Positions 33,449 to 41,905 of a DNA stretch of 64,000 nt are shown here, in pieces. Under the pieces are notes generated by a model. The model ran no database searches, was not told where the DNA came from, and was given only the letters and a program-made list of their open reading frames with translations. A program made the translations under genes and the position numbers. How positions within the stretch are numbered: position 1 is the first letter of the stretch; the number at the start of each line of letters is the position of its first letter. Source of the DNA: Sulfobacillus sp. (GTDB taxonomy: Bacteria; Bacillota; Sulfobacillia; Sulfobacillales; Sulfobacillaceae); contig DAIDDL010000005.1 in NCBI GenBank assembly GCA_027309085.1, positions 1 through 64,000 of the forward strand. The letters are read 5' to 3'.

Positions 33449-34405
33449 GTGAATTTACCGCCGGGAATGAATCGGTGCGCCCAATGTGGCGACCCAGTAG
33501 ATGGGGTGCTGTGTGATGCCTGCCGGGGCCAGCGGGGCGGATTGTTTTCTATTGCCTACCGCCGGCTGCCCCACAATCCGCTGCTCTATATCGCGACTAT
33601 TGTCAAGTCCCGCCTGTTTCTGGGCCTGTTGATTTTCGCCACGGTGCCCATTTTGCTTGGAGACTTGAACCTGAATGTCGTGGATGGAATGATGGTGTAC
33701 TTTTCCTTGTTCTGGTTTTTTATTTTTCAGCCGTTGATGGCGGCACAGATGCAGATGCCACTGCGGTCAGTGGTCATGGATATTGCCGCATACGTTTTTA
33801 CGGGAATTATCGGAGTGCTCTTTGCTTTAGCCGTCGAGTCGTTTTGGATAGACCACGGAGCCAACCTGCTCCTCAACTCCCGCTACCTGCTGATTTCGGC
33901 CCCGGCTTATGTGCTGTTCATTGGGCTCACTGAGGAATTTGCCAAACAAATCTTCGTACTCATCATCTTTACGGTCAACCGGGTCAAGAACAAGGTCTGG
34001 AACCCTTTAGTTTATATGATGATTGGAATCAGTTCCGGCCTCGGGTTTTCGGCTGTAGAAAATATCTCTTACGTGCAGCACGGCATCTCGTTTGACGTAC
34101 TGCACCGCAGTGTCGGTTTAGGAACGATCACCGCCTTGACGCGGGCGCTGTACACACCATTTTTGCACGCCGTGTGGGCGGGCATTGTCGCCTACGGGCT
34201 GGGAGTGGTGGCGAAGAGAGGATATCATGACTGGCATCTGGCAGTTGGGGCGTTTCTTTTGGCCGCGATCTTCCACGGCTTTTACGACGCGTCGTTACAG
34301 GCCCATGGAGGATTATCAGTGCTGGATGTGGGAGTATCATACCTGGTTTTTCTGAGCCTGCTATTGAACAACCGGCGCCAAAAGGGCCTGTCAGTCTCTC
34401 CCTAG
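33449..34405 (+). CDS. PrsW-family intramembrane protease-like protein
   Basis: A 318-residue polytopic protein. The N-terminus carries a small zinc-ribbon-like segment (CAQCGDPVDGVLCDACRG), followed by about eight membrane helices. The PrsW motifs are visible: TEEFAKQ, GFSAVENI, HAVWAGIVAYGLG and HGFYDASLQ, with Glu, His and Asp residues expected to form the active site. PrsW in Bacillus cleaves the anti-sigma factor RsiW; here the target is unknown because no anti-sigma gene is near. GTG 33449 sits eight bases after AGGGAG; GTG 33446 is equally in frame. It converges on prs with only 15 bases between. Confidence 0.78.
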   Translation: MNLPPGMNRCAQCGDPVDGVLCDACRGQRGGLFSIAYRRLPHNPLLYIATIVKSRLFLGLLIFATVPILLGDLNLNVVDGMMVYFSLFWFFIFQPLMAAQMQMPLRSVVMDIAAYVFTGIIGVLFALAVESFWIDHGANLLLNSRYLLISAPAYVLFIGLTEEFAKQIFVLIIFTVNRVKNKVWNPLVYMMIGISSGLGFSAVENISYVQHGISFDVLHRSVGLGTITALTRALYTPFLHAVWAGIVAYGLGVVAKRGYHDWHLAVGAFLLAAIFHGFYDASLQAHGGLSVLDVGVSYLVFLSLLLNNRRQKGLSVSP

Positions 34406-34420
34406 GCTAGCCAGACCGGA

Positions 34421-35362
34421 TCACTCGAAAAGCCGGGACACGGACAGGTTTTCATGGATCCGCATAATCGCTTCGGCCAGCAATGGGGCAACAGAGATCA
34501 ACTGGGTTCGTTGGGGAGCGGCCGGCACAGGGATCGTGTCTGTCACGATAATCGCCTGCAGGGGCAGCTCTGAAAGATTCTCAGCTGCCTCCCCAGAGAA
34601 TACCGGATGGGTGGCGGCAACATAGATGCCATTGGCCCCAAGGCTGCGAATTGACTGTACGGCTCGCGCTACGGTCCCGCCGGTATCAATGAGGTCGTCC
34701 AAAATCACGACACTTTTCCCTCGAACATTACCGATGACATTGACTACTTCTGGCATCCCCGGTTCCGGCTGCCGCTTGTCAATAAACCCCAGAGGTGCTG
34801 ACAGCAGCTTGGCCATGTGCCGGGCTCGGTGAACGCCCCGGGCATCCGGAGAAAATATCATCAATTGGTCCAGTTCTTTGTCGCGGATGGCAGAAGCCAG
34901 AATCCCGGCGCTCTGGAGATTATCAACGGGAATGTCGAAAAATCCCTGCAATTGCGGGGTATGCAGGTCAATGGTCAATACGCGCTCCGCGCCTGCTGAC
35001 GTAATCAAGTTCGCGACGAGTTTAGCGGAAATGGGCTCCCGCCCGCGTTCTTTGCGGTCCTGCCGGCTATAGCCATAAAACGGCACCACCGCGGTCACGC
35101 GTCTGGCCGAGGCGCGGCGCACGGCGTCAATCATCAACAGCAACTCCATGATGTTGTCATTGACCGGAGATGAAGTGGGCTGCAAAATAAACACATCGCA
35201 CCCTCTCACATTGTCGAGAATGCGGATCCGTATTTCTCCGTTGGAGAACTTGCCCACATCCGCGTTCCCGATGGGGATGCCCAAATACTCCCCGATTTTT
35301 TCGGAGAGAGGGCGGTTTGCGCTGCCTGATAATAGTTTTAGCGGCCCTTCGCGCTCAAACAT
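34421..35362 (-). CDS. prs: ribose-phosphate pyrophosphokinase
   Basis: A 313-residue PRPP synthetase that transfers pyrophosphate from ATP to ribose 5-phosphate, supplying nucleotide, His and Trp synthesis. Signatures include GKFSNGEIRIRI, the ATP-binding PFYGYSRQDRK, and the PRPP-binding loop VVILDDLIDTGGTVARA. ATG 35362 is chosen because GGAAGGGG is seven bases upstream and the resulting length equals that of the family; the longer in-frame version adds 24 unrelated residues. It is transcribed alone, away from a 400-bp region with a weak minus-strand promoter near 35482-35509. Confidence 0.94.
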   Translation of the reverse strand: MFEREGPLKLLSGSANRPLSEKIGEYLGIPIGNADVGKFSNGEIRIRILDNVRGCDVFILQPTSSPVNDNIMELLLMIDAVRRASARRVTAVVPFYGYSRQDRKERGREPISAKLVANLITSAGAERVLTIDLHTPQLQGFFDIPVDNLQSAGILASAIRDKELDQLMIFSPDARGVHRARHMAKLLSAPLGFIDKRQPEPGMPEVVNVIGNVRGKSVVILDDLIDTGGTVARAVQSIRSLGANGIYVAATHPVFSGEAAENLSELPLQAIIVTDTIPVPAAPQRTQLISVAPLLAEAIMRIHENLSVSRLFE

Positions 35363-35776
35363 AATATCCCCTTCCGGTTTTTGGCTACCCTGAGGTACCG
35401 CCGTCCTTGTTCTTTCACCGGCGTGCACAGCCAAATTTCGCCCCGAGGCTTAATGTGGCCCCTTTGCCTCAACCCGCCTCTATCATAGGACATTTCGCGT
35501 TTTTGCACACTACAGTTTCTTACACGGTATTTCTTGCCTGGCAAGGGGTGGGGTTGGTTTCTAAGATGCGGCGGCGTTACCTAGCCCGCAGGCAGCACTT
35601 TCACAGGACTGGTTCGGCAGTGAAGAATATTTTGGGCCCGTGCGGCTTGACAATGATCCAGGCGGATCATTATTATTAGGGCAATTTATAAAATAGCGGC
35701 GAAAAAACCCCTTGGTTGACCTATGGGGATGCAACCCGCTGACCGCAGGTCACGTCTTTTGTGGTAGAATATTTTC

Positions 35777-35908
35777 ATGGAACAGGCTGAAAGCGCCGTT
35801 CCACGCCACAACATCAATGGGCTCGGACGGAGCCTTCGGGGAGCGGATGGAGAACACGCCACCGCTATGCACCGAGAAGCCCCGGCTTTAGCCGGGGGGA
35901 GTCGTCAA
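35777..35908 (+). mobile_element. IS200/IS605 (IS1341-type tnpB) right-end relic
   Basis: A 56-codon frame from ATG 35777 resembles a short TnpB-type C-terminal tail, and its last part contains the characteristic end structure GAAGCCCCGGCTTTAGCC: stem CCCCGGC (35880-35886) with loop TTTA and GCCGGGG (35891-35897), followed by GGAGTCGTCA. That stem-loop is typical of the right end and guide RNA 3' end of IS605-group elements. The rest of tnpB and the left end are missing, so this is a remnant. It lies right upstream of the proBA T-box leader. Confidence 0.6.
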
Positions 35909-35924
35909 TCGATTAGGTGCAGGA

Positions 35925-36174
35925 GGATTTCAGCTTTTCCATTGTGAGAAAGACTCCGGGCGCCAGTGCCGCAATGATGAAGCCAAGGACCCAAGCTCTT
36001 ATCCTAAGCGAGCCAGATGGTGTGAAAGCTGGTGTTAAGAGGGGGTGCTGCCCACTTCGGAGCAATTCTGCGATGAGCAGGACGGTCCGGCCGTTATCCG
36101 GGAGACAAGGGGCCGTTTTACGGCAACCGAGGTGGTACCGCGGAATCTTCCGTCCTCATGAGGGCGGATTTTTT
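35925..36174 (+). promoter_or_regulatory. T-box riboswitch upstream of proBA
   Basis: The conserved T-box sequence AGGTGGTACCGCGG lies at 36130-36143 and is followed by a terminator hairpin (TCCGTCCT 36149-36156 with AGGGCGGA 36161-36168) and six Ts. The long preceding leader, of about 200 bases, is consistent with the stem I region. Uncharged tRNA binding would favour the antiterminator and expression of proB-proA, so tRNA-Pro is the expected ligand; I could not locate the specifier codon with certainty and the 5' boundary is approximate. Confidence 0.85.
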
Positions 36175-36197
36175 ATTTTCTTCTAGGAGGATGTCCA

Positions 36198-36962
36198 GTG
36201 CGCGTCGTGGTAAAAATCGGCACATCAAGCATCTGCGGAGATGACGGCCTGCTGATGGATGACCGGGTGCAGCATCTCGCCGGGCAGATGGCGTGGGCAT
36301 GCCAAAACGGCTATGAACTGATTGTCGTCTCATCTGGAGCAGTGGGCGCGGGGATTGGCCGGACCGGCCGGCATCCCCATGATCTTATTGAGAAGCAGGC
36401 ACTGGCGGCTATTGGGCAGGCCCGGCTGATGCAAGCGTACCAGCGCCATCTGCCGGACATCGCTGTCGCCCAAATTCTCTTGACCCGGGCGGACCTCGAA
36501 CATGAGGAGCGGAGGGGAAATTCGTCGAATACCATTAAGCGCCTTCTGGCATGGGGAGCATTGCCGGTGGTTAATGAAAATGACACCGTAGCGCATGAAG
36601 AAATCCGCATCGGAGACAACGACACTCTGGCTGCGCGGGTGGCGGAGCTGGTCCAGGCTGATCTTTTGATCCTGCTCTCCGATGTGGACGGGCTATATAC
36701 GGAGGACCCCCGTACGGCGCCTCATGCGGAGCATATCAGCAGGGTGCGGTGGGTGACTCAGGAAATGCTGGCGCAGAATTCCGGAGCGCGTGGGCCGTGG
36801 GGGACTGGCGGGGTGCATACCAAACTGCAGGCCGCTGCCATGGCTCAGAAGAGCGGAATCCCCACAGTTCTTGCCGACAGCCAGACGCTGGGGGTGCTCC
36901 AACATTTGCTTCAGGGGGAGCCCTTGCGGGCCACCTATTTTCTCAGCCAGCCTGAAGCCTGA
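36198..36962 (+). CDS. proB: glutamate 5-kinase (short form without PUA domain)
   Basis: A 254-residue amino acid kinase that phosphorylates glutamate in the first step of proline synthesis. RVVVKIGTSSI, IVVSSGAVGAGI, VVNENDTVAHEEIRIGDNDTLAARVA and the LLSDVDGLYTEDP loop are all present. The protein stops after the kinase domain, so the C-terminal PUA domain of the E. coli enzyme (367 residues) is absent, as in some other bacteria. AGGAGG at 36186-36191 supports the GTG start at 36198. Expression is governed by the T-box leader directly upstream, and proA follows after 47 bases. Confidence 0.93.
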   Translation: MRVVVKIGTSSICGDDGLLMDDRVQHLAGQMAWACQNGYELIVVSSGAVGAGIGRTGRHPHDLIEKQALAAIGQARLMQAYQRHLPDIAVAQILLTRADLEHEERRGNSSNTIKRLLAWGALPVVNENDTVAHEEIRIGDNDTLAARVAELVQADLLILLSDVDGLYTEDPRTAPHAEHISRVRWVTQEMLAQNSGARGPWGTGGVHTKLQAAAMAQKSGIPTVLADSQTLGVLQHLLQGEPLRATYFLSQPEA

Positions 36963-37009
36963 GACGGGATTGGCAGACCGTTATGATGAAATTCGGGGAG
37001 GGAATGACG

Positions 37010-38242
37010 ATGCTTACCAACATGCTGAAGCGCGCGCAGACAGCGCAGAAGGTTTACGCTCTATCAACGTCGTGGGAACGCAATCATGTGCTCGACCTTA
37101 TGGGACAGATTGTGCGCACCCGTCAGGATGAGATCCTGGCAGCGAACGCGGAGGACACGGCGCGCGCGCAAGATCTGCCGCCCGCTCTGAGTCAGCGGCT
37201 GACTGTGGACAGCAAAGCCTTGGGCCGCCTTTTGGAGGGGTTGCAGGTGGTGTCTGCCCAGCCGGACCCGTTGGGATCAGGACTTGGGCAAAAAGTTCTT
37301 CCCAATGGGTTGGCCATTGAGGCGGTGCGGGTGCCATTGGGTGTGATTGGTCTGATTTTTGAGAGCCGTCCCGGAGTGGCGATTGAGGCGGTGGCGCTCG
37401 CACTGAAGGCCGGAAACGCGATGATCCTGCGTGGCGGCCACGAGGCTGTGGCCTCGGTGGCCGCGGTTGTCTCGTGCTGGCAGGAAGCGCTGGAAGCGGC
37501 GGGATTTTCTGCGGACCTCGTCCAGCAAATTGAGGACCCAGACCGGAGATATGTCGACACGCTGATGCATCTGCCAGGGCTCGACCTGCTCATTCCCCGG
37601 GGAGGGGCCGGCCTGATCCAGAGGGTGGTGAAGGGAGCCACCGTGCCCGTCATTGAAACCGGTTTGGGGAACTGTCACGTGTATATTGACCGTGAGGCTG
37701 ACTTGGAAATGGCCATAGCTATTGTGAGAAATGCCAAAGTATCGAGCCCGGGCGTCTGCAATGCGGCGGAGACCGTTTTGGTGCACCAGGATGTAGCCTC
37801 AACCTTCTTGCCCCAATTGGCTAGTGCCATGGGCAAAGATGGTGTGCGCCTGCATGCTGACTTGCCGTCTTTGCCATTTCTCCCCCGGGCGGTTCCCGCT
37901 ACCGAGGAGGATTACGCCACAGAATACTTGAGTCTGGATCTTGCGGTGCGCATCGTGGCCAGCATGGATGAAGCGGTGGCCCACATTGACCGCTACGGCA
38001 CCAAACATTCGGAAACTATTGTGACCAATGATTACGCGCAAGGAGAGCGATTTCTCAAAAGGGTGGATGCTGCCGTAGTATATATCAATGCATCGACGCG
38101 CTTTACGGATGGCTACCAATTCGGATTCGGAGGCGAAGTGGGGATTTCGACCCAGAAACTGCATGCCCGGGGACCCATGGGGATGGAAGCTTTGACCACA
38201 TGGAAGTGGATTGGCCGCGGACAAGGCCAAATCCGCTCCTAA
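37010..38242 (+). CDS. proA: gamma-glutamyl phosphate reductase
   Basis: A 410-residue aldehyde dehydrogenase-superfamily enzyme reducing glutamyl-5-phosphate to the semialdehyde, second step of proline synthesis. VPLGVIGLIFESRPGVAIEA, ALKAGNAMILRGGHEA, the catalytic-Cys region SPGVCNAAETVLVH and HSETIVTNDY are family hallmarks. ATG 37010 is preferred because GGGGAGGG (36995-37002) is seven bases upstream; ATG 37004 and the start at 36983 are alternatives. It is in one operon with proB under T-box control. The third enzyme, ProC, is not in the window. Confidence 0.93.
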   Translation: MLTNMLKRAQTAQKVYALSTSWERNHVLDLMGQIVRTRQDEILAANAEDTARAQDLPPALSQRLTVDSKALGRLLEGLQVVSAQPDPLGSGLGQKVLPNGLAIEAVRVPLGVIGLIFESRPGVAIEAVALALKAGNAMILRGGHEAVASVAAVVSCWQEALEAAGFSADLVQQIEDPDRRYVDTLMHLPGLDLLIPRGGAGLIQRVVKGATVPVIETGLGNCHVYIDREADLEMAIAIVRNAKVSSPGVCNAAETVLVHQDVASTFLPQLASAMGKDGVRLHADLPSLPFLPRAVPATEEDYATEYLSLDLAVRIVASMDEAVAHIDRYGTKHSETIVTNDYAQGERFLKRVDAAVVYINASTRFTDGYQFGFGGEVGISTQKLHARGPMGMEALTTWKWIGRGQGQIRS

Positions 38243-38321
38243 ATTGCCGCAGGGCACCCGAATCATGCTAGAGATCCCCTGACGTCACCCCAGACCGCTG
38301 ATAATTGAGTAATATAGAGGT

Positions 38322-38963
38322 ATGCGTAAATTGCTTTGGGTATGGCTGACGGGTTTCGTGATCGCTGCAATCGTGGCGCCAACGGTGCCGGTGATGGAGT
38401 TTAATACGGACCTGAGCCGTATTTTGGAGCCTGTGGGCCGCCAGTGGCCGGCGATCCAACTGATTTGGGTCGTGGGCGGCTTGCCGGTGACAACGCTTGT
38501 GGTCTTGTATTTTGCCAGCGGGCGGTTAGGACGCGGGTCGAGGCAGTGGAGCATCTTTTGGGTTTTTGTGGGGGGCAGTGTGGTGGAATTGCTGGTCAAG
38601 CACTTCGTTGCCACACCCTTTCCTCCTAATGTCGTGCCTGGCTCACCGTATGCGCAGATGATTACGTGGACCAATATCGAGCCCTCGACTGTGTTCGCAT
38701 GGCTGGCCCTGTGGAGCCATGCGCCGGTGGTGCGACATGCATCGGTGGGATTTCTCAGGGGAACGTTCCCCAGTGGCCATGTGTTTCGCATCACCTATGC
38801 CTACGGTCTCCTGCTGAAAAACTTTGGGTTTGCTGCTCTAGTAGCGGTTGCTGCATTCGCGGTGGTGGCTACGGGAGGCCATTGGCCTTGGGATGCGGTA
38901 GGGGGATTCCTGCTGGGAGCCGCCGGGGTGACGGCTGCCCAGAAAAGGAGACGATATGGCTGA
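38322..38963 (+). CDS. PAP2-family membrane phosphatase
   Basis: A 213-residue integral membrane protein of the phosphatidic acid phosphatase 2 superfamily with about six helices. The three-part phosphatase motif is recognisable but imperfect: KHFVATPFPP in place of KxxxxxxRP, TFPSGHVFR (PSGH) and GGHWPWDAVGG in place of SRxxxxxHxxxDV. It may dephosphorylate undecaprenyl diphosphate or a phospholipid. No strong ribosome site precedes the ATG. Its last eight bases overlap the start of the uracil-DNA glycosylase gene, so the two are co-translated although no functional link is obvious. Confidence 0.7.
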   Translation: MRKLLWVWLTGFVIAAIVAPTVPVMEFNTDLSRILEPVGRQWPAIQLIWVVGGLPVTTLVVLYFASGRLGRGSRQWSIFWVFVGGSVVELLVKHFVATPFPPNVVPGSPYAQMITWTNIEPSTVFAWLALWSHAPVVRHASVGFLRGTFPSGHVFRITYAYGLLLKNFGFAALVAVAAFAVVATGGHWPWDAVGGFLLGAAGVTAAQKRRRYG

Positions 38964-39561
38964 GCAGGTTGGAGACAAGGCTGCAGGTCTTGAGGCGCTG
39001 CGAAGACAAGTCGAGCAGTGCCACCGGTGTGGCTTGCGGGACCAGGCCCACGGGGTCGTGTTCGGGGAAGGAGACCCAGTTGCCCGCATAGTCTTTGTTG
39101 GGGAAGGGCCCGGGCAGGAAGAGGACCGCCTGCTGAGGCCGTTTGTAGGGCGGGCAGGCCAATTATTGGATAAAATGCTGGCCGCGGGGGGACTGGACCG
39201 ATTTCACGGGGTATACATTGTGAATGTGGTCAAGTGCCGTCCCCCGAACAACCGGACTCCCACACTGGATGAGCGCAAGGCCTGCTGGCCCAACCTGTCT
39301 GCGCAGTTGCGCATTTTATCCCCAAATATTGTCGTATTGCTGGGGGCGACGGCCGTTCGGACCCTTTTGGGAATCTCGCGCGTGTCGCAGGCGCGCGGCC
39401 AGTGGTATGAGCGTGGGGGTGTCTGGTTTCGAGCCACTTTCCATCCGGCCGCCCTATTGCGCAATCCCAGCTGGAAGGCGGGGGCGTGGGAGGACCTGCA
39501 GGCGGTAATCGCCAAATCTCAAGAGCTGGGCGCCGGCGGCGCCCAGCGTCAGGGCACGTAG
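38956..39561 (+). CDS. uracil-DNA glycosylase, family 4 (Fe-S type)
   Basis: A 201-residue thermostable-type uracil-DNA glycosylase that removes uracil from DNA. The uracil-binding FVGEGPGQEEDRLLRPFVG motif and the catalytic-loop HPAALLRNP are both present. The four iron-sulfur cysteines are C22, C25, and a CRPPNNRTPTLDERKAC pair, the pattern of family 4 enzymes common in thermophiles and acidophiles, which suffer cytosine deamination. AAAAGGAGACGAT precedes the ATG, inside the previous gene. It is the last gene of its transcript; no terminator was recognised in the 280-bp region after it. Confidence 0.9.
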   Translation: MAEQVGDKAAGLEALRRQVEQCHRCGLRDQAHGVVFGEGDPVARIVFVGEGPGQEEDRLLRPFVGRAGQLLDKMLAAGGLDRFHGVYIVNVVKCRPPNNRTPTLDERKACWPNLSAQLRILSPNIVVLLGATAVRTLLGISRVSQARGQWYERGGVWFRATFHPAALLRNPSWKAGAWEDLQAVIAKSQELGAGGAQRQGT

Positions 39562-39805
39562 GTCGCGGACAATAGCAAGGCGCTGGACAACACGAGCGAA
39601 TTCCGGCCACAGCAGTGGCTCGTGCTGAAAGTCTATCGTCTAAGGATTTGCTATACAAGCAGTCGCGTTACCGCTCCACTTCTGCGGCGAACTGTTTGGT
39701 CTGCGATGGGGGAAGCTAGTCCCGCTAGGTCACATCTCAGAGTGGGACGTGACTGCGCAAAGAATGGCACTATCTAAAGCCAAGGTTGTTATGAAAAGGG
39801 GGGCA

Positions 39806-39834
39806 GGCGGTTTCTGGGCTAAGGAGCAACCGCC
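39806..39834 (+). promoter_or_regulatory. hairpin presenting a ribosome site in its loop
   Basis: GGCGGTT (39806-39812) pairs with AACCGCC (39828-39834), and the only Shine-Dalgarno-like sequence, AAGGAG (39821-39826), is in the loop. It lies upstream of the rhodanese gene, 16 bases from the first in-frame start. The rest of 39562-39805 shows no gene or obvious signal. Confidence 0.35.
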
Positions 39835-39842
39835 GCAGAGCG

Positions 39843-40190
39843 TTGAATTTTTTCAATTTGTTTCGTCATCCCAAACAACTGGTGGACCTTACACCTGCGG
39901 AGCTTGAGACCTTCATACAGGAGCACGAGGCAGTGCTTGTTGACGTCCGAACACCGGGGGAATATCACAGCGGGCACGTAAAAGGTGCGCAGCCTGCGCC
40001 TTTGGGAACCACCGCGAGCCAGCTGTCCGGGCTCGACCGCAACGCCCCCGTCGTCCTCATCTGCAAGACGGGACATAGGAGCCAAGCTGCGGCCTGGGAA
40101 CTGATTGGCATGGGATTCACCAGCGTCCATCACCTGAAAGGCGGCATGGACACCTGGAAACGCGAACAGCGCGCTGTGGACAAGCCTTAA
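39843..40190 (+). CDS. single-domain rhodanese
   Basis: A 115-residue rhodanese-fold sulfurtransferase with the active-site loop ICKTGHRS (Cys74) and the preceding VDVRTPGEYHSGHVKGA motif. It would load sulfane sulfur onto its Cys as a persulfide and pass it to carriers such as TusA. The TTG at 39843 is the first in-frame start; TTG 39858 is an alternative. The site AAGGAG is unusually far (16 bases) and sits in a hairpin loop. Proximity to the sulfur cluster at 20.8-32.7 kb and to the double-domain enzyme at 41.1 kb suggests a role in sulfur metabolism, but it is not in the same transcript. Confidence 0.85.
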   Translation: MNFFNLFRHPKQLVDLTPAELETFIQEHEAVLVDVRTPGEYHSGHVKGAQPAPLGTTASQLSGLDRNAPVVLICKTGHRSQAAAWELIGMGFTSVHHLKGGMDTWKREQRAVDKP

Positions 40191-40201
40191 GGCTGACCAT
40201 C

Positions 40202-41032
40202 TTATCGCCACACGGGAGAGCCTGCGCCTAGATAGCCGACTATCGACACGGCCATCAACCCAGCCCAGAGAAGTCCGTATCCCCACTGGTGCCTAAGGGG
40301 GATGGCGGTATAGGCGGCGGGCATTGGGTGCCTGACCCGGCCGACGAAATTCCAAATGATAAAGGCCATAATGATCAGAGTAATGGGGTCAATGCTGAGG
40401 GATCCGGTCAATGGGTTGAAAAAGAGCAGGACGACCAAGCCAACTAACCCGGGGCCCCATGCCTTCCATCCTAGAAAGGCTACTGTGCGCCCACCGTCGA
40501 GCGGGACGACCGGGATCAGATTGAAGATGTGCATAAAGAACCCAAACACTGCGACCCAGCGGAACACTGCCAGATGCGTGGCCATGAAGATGCCGTAGGC
40601 GCCAATGGAGGCGGCGATACCGAATACGGGTCCCGCAATGCCGATAAACGCTTCATCGTCGGCATTGCGGGGAGCCTGGCGCAGGTTGATAATGGCGCCT
40701 AGAAAGGGAATAAAGGTGGGCCAGGAGGCAGCGATATGCTTGAGGCGGTTGGCCAGCACGTGTCCTGATTCATGAATCGAAATGATTGCGACCAGTCCAA
40801 TCCCGAAGGCCCACCCGAAAGCCAGTCCATACACAAGCATTGACAGAATGAGGCTGCCAAAAAGCAACAGAACTTTGGCCTTGTAGATCACCGCCAAAAT
40901 GGATAGAATGCGGTTTTTCCAGTTTTTCCTCTGTTTTGCTGCAGGCTTGCCAAGCGGATAGGGGGTGTAGGGCGCCCCTTGGGCCGTGACATGCATACCG
41001 TTCGAAACTTCGTCGTTAGAAGGTCCCGCCAT
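40202..41032 (-). CDS. site-2 protease family (M50) zinc metalloprotease
   Basis: A 276-residue membrane protein with about six helices. The zinc-binding motif HESGH occurs in IISIHESGHVLANRLKH, and the partner motif NLIPVVPLDGGRT follows about 85 residues later, as in M50 proteases. A cytoplasmic tail of about 40 residues precedes the first helix. The family cleaves substrates within the membrane, often anti-sigma factors, but housekeeping members of unknown target are common; no sigma or anti-sigma genes are next to it. GGGGAG precedes the ATG. It converges with the rhodanese gene, separated by 11 bases. Confidence 0.85.
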   Translation of the reverse strand: MAGPSNDEVSNGMHVTAQGAPYTPYPLGKPAAKQRKNWKNRILSILAVIYKAKVLLLFGSLILSMLVYGLAFGWAFGIGLVAIISIHESGHVLANRLKHIAASWPTFIPFLGAIINLRQAPRNADDEAFIGIAGPVFGIAASIGAYGIFMATHLAVFRWVAVFGFFMHIFNLIPVVPLDGGRTVAFLGWKAWGPGLVGLVVLLFFNPLTGSLSIDPITLIIMAFIIWNFVGRVRHPMPAAYTAIPLRHQWGYGLLWAGLMAVSIVGYLGAGSPVWR

Positions 41033-41077
41033 TAGCTGTCTCCCCGTTAATGAGAAATTCTTGCCGCAAAGAGCCGG

Positions 41078-41905
41078 TCAGACATCGCCGGTCGCCACCG
41101 GTGACTTGTAGGAAATCCAATCACTGTAACTCCCTGCATACAAAATAGCAGGAAAGTCAATCAGATACAGCGCCAGAACGTTGGAACACGCGGAAACACC
41201 TGAGCCGCAGTAGACAATTGGGGCCAACTCCGTCACTAAGCCGGAGAAATGCCGGCGGAGATCTTCTGGCGTCCGGTAGCGGCCCGGCGCATCATAAACA
41301 TCTACCCAATCATAGTGGACTGCTCCGGGAATGCGGCCCGCAATGGGATCGATCGGCTCGCGGGCTCCGGTGAAACGTTCGTAGGCGCGCGAGTCGATTA
41401 GCGCGCGGTTGCCTTCTCTGGCTAAGACCGCATCTCGGGTTGCCTTCCACTGGGGCTGGGCTTCCAGCAGCATCCGGGGGGTGTGCAAGAAACTTGGAGT
41501 GCCCGTCGAGACCGGGAGACCCATGGCCTGCCAATCGGTGAATCCGCCTTGCAGGACCTTGACCTGGTCGATGCCGTAGTAGCGGCTCAGCCACCACAGA
41601 TGGGCCGCGCCGGAACCGTCTGTATCGTACGCGATTAAAGTCTTGCCGGGCCCCATGCCTATTTTGGACAGAACGTTGGCGAATTGGATGGCATCAGGCA
41701 GAGGATGACGTCCGCCATGCCGGGATAAAGGCGCGCACAAATCCTTTTCCAGGTCTAGAAAGAAGGCTCCGGGAATATGCCCGGCCTGGTAATCGTCGGC
41801 GGCCTGGGAGGGACTCATCAAATTGTACCGACAGTCCGCGATGACGAGGCTGGCAGTATTCTGTTCTGCCAGCCATGATGCGCTTACCAGCACGGATCCG
41901 CTCAT
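41078..41905 (-). CDS. double-domain thiosulfate/3-mercaptopyruvate sulfurtransferase
   Basis: A 275-residue protein with two rhodanese domains. The N-terminal domain is structural (VIADCRYNLMS to LWWLSRYYG); the C-terminal one has the catalytic Cys233 in VYCGSGVSACSN. The CGSGVSA loop is typical of mercaptopyruvate and some thiosulfate sulfurtransferases, so the donor cannot be fixed from sequence. A thiosulfate-consuming role is attractive in a sulfur oxidiser. Its ATG overlaps the stop codon of the upstream small membrane-protein gene (ATGA), so the two are translationally coupled. Confidence 0.88.
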   Translation of the reverse strand: MSGSVLVSASWLAEQNTASLVIADCRYNLMSPSQAADDYQAGHIPGAFFLDLEKDLCAPLSRHGGRHPLPDAIQFANVLSKIGMGPGKTLIAYDTDGSGAAHLWWLSRYYGIDQVKVLQGGFTDWQAMGLPVSTGTPSFLHTPRMLLEAQPQWKATRDAVLAREGNRALIDSRAYERFTGAREPIDPIAGRIPGAVHYDWVDVYDAPGRYRTPEDLRRHFSGLVTELAPIVYCGSGVSACSNVLALYLIDFPAILYAGSYSDWISYKSPVATGDV

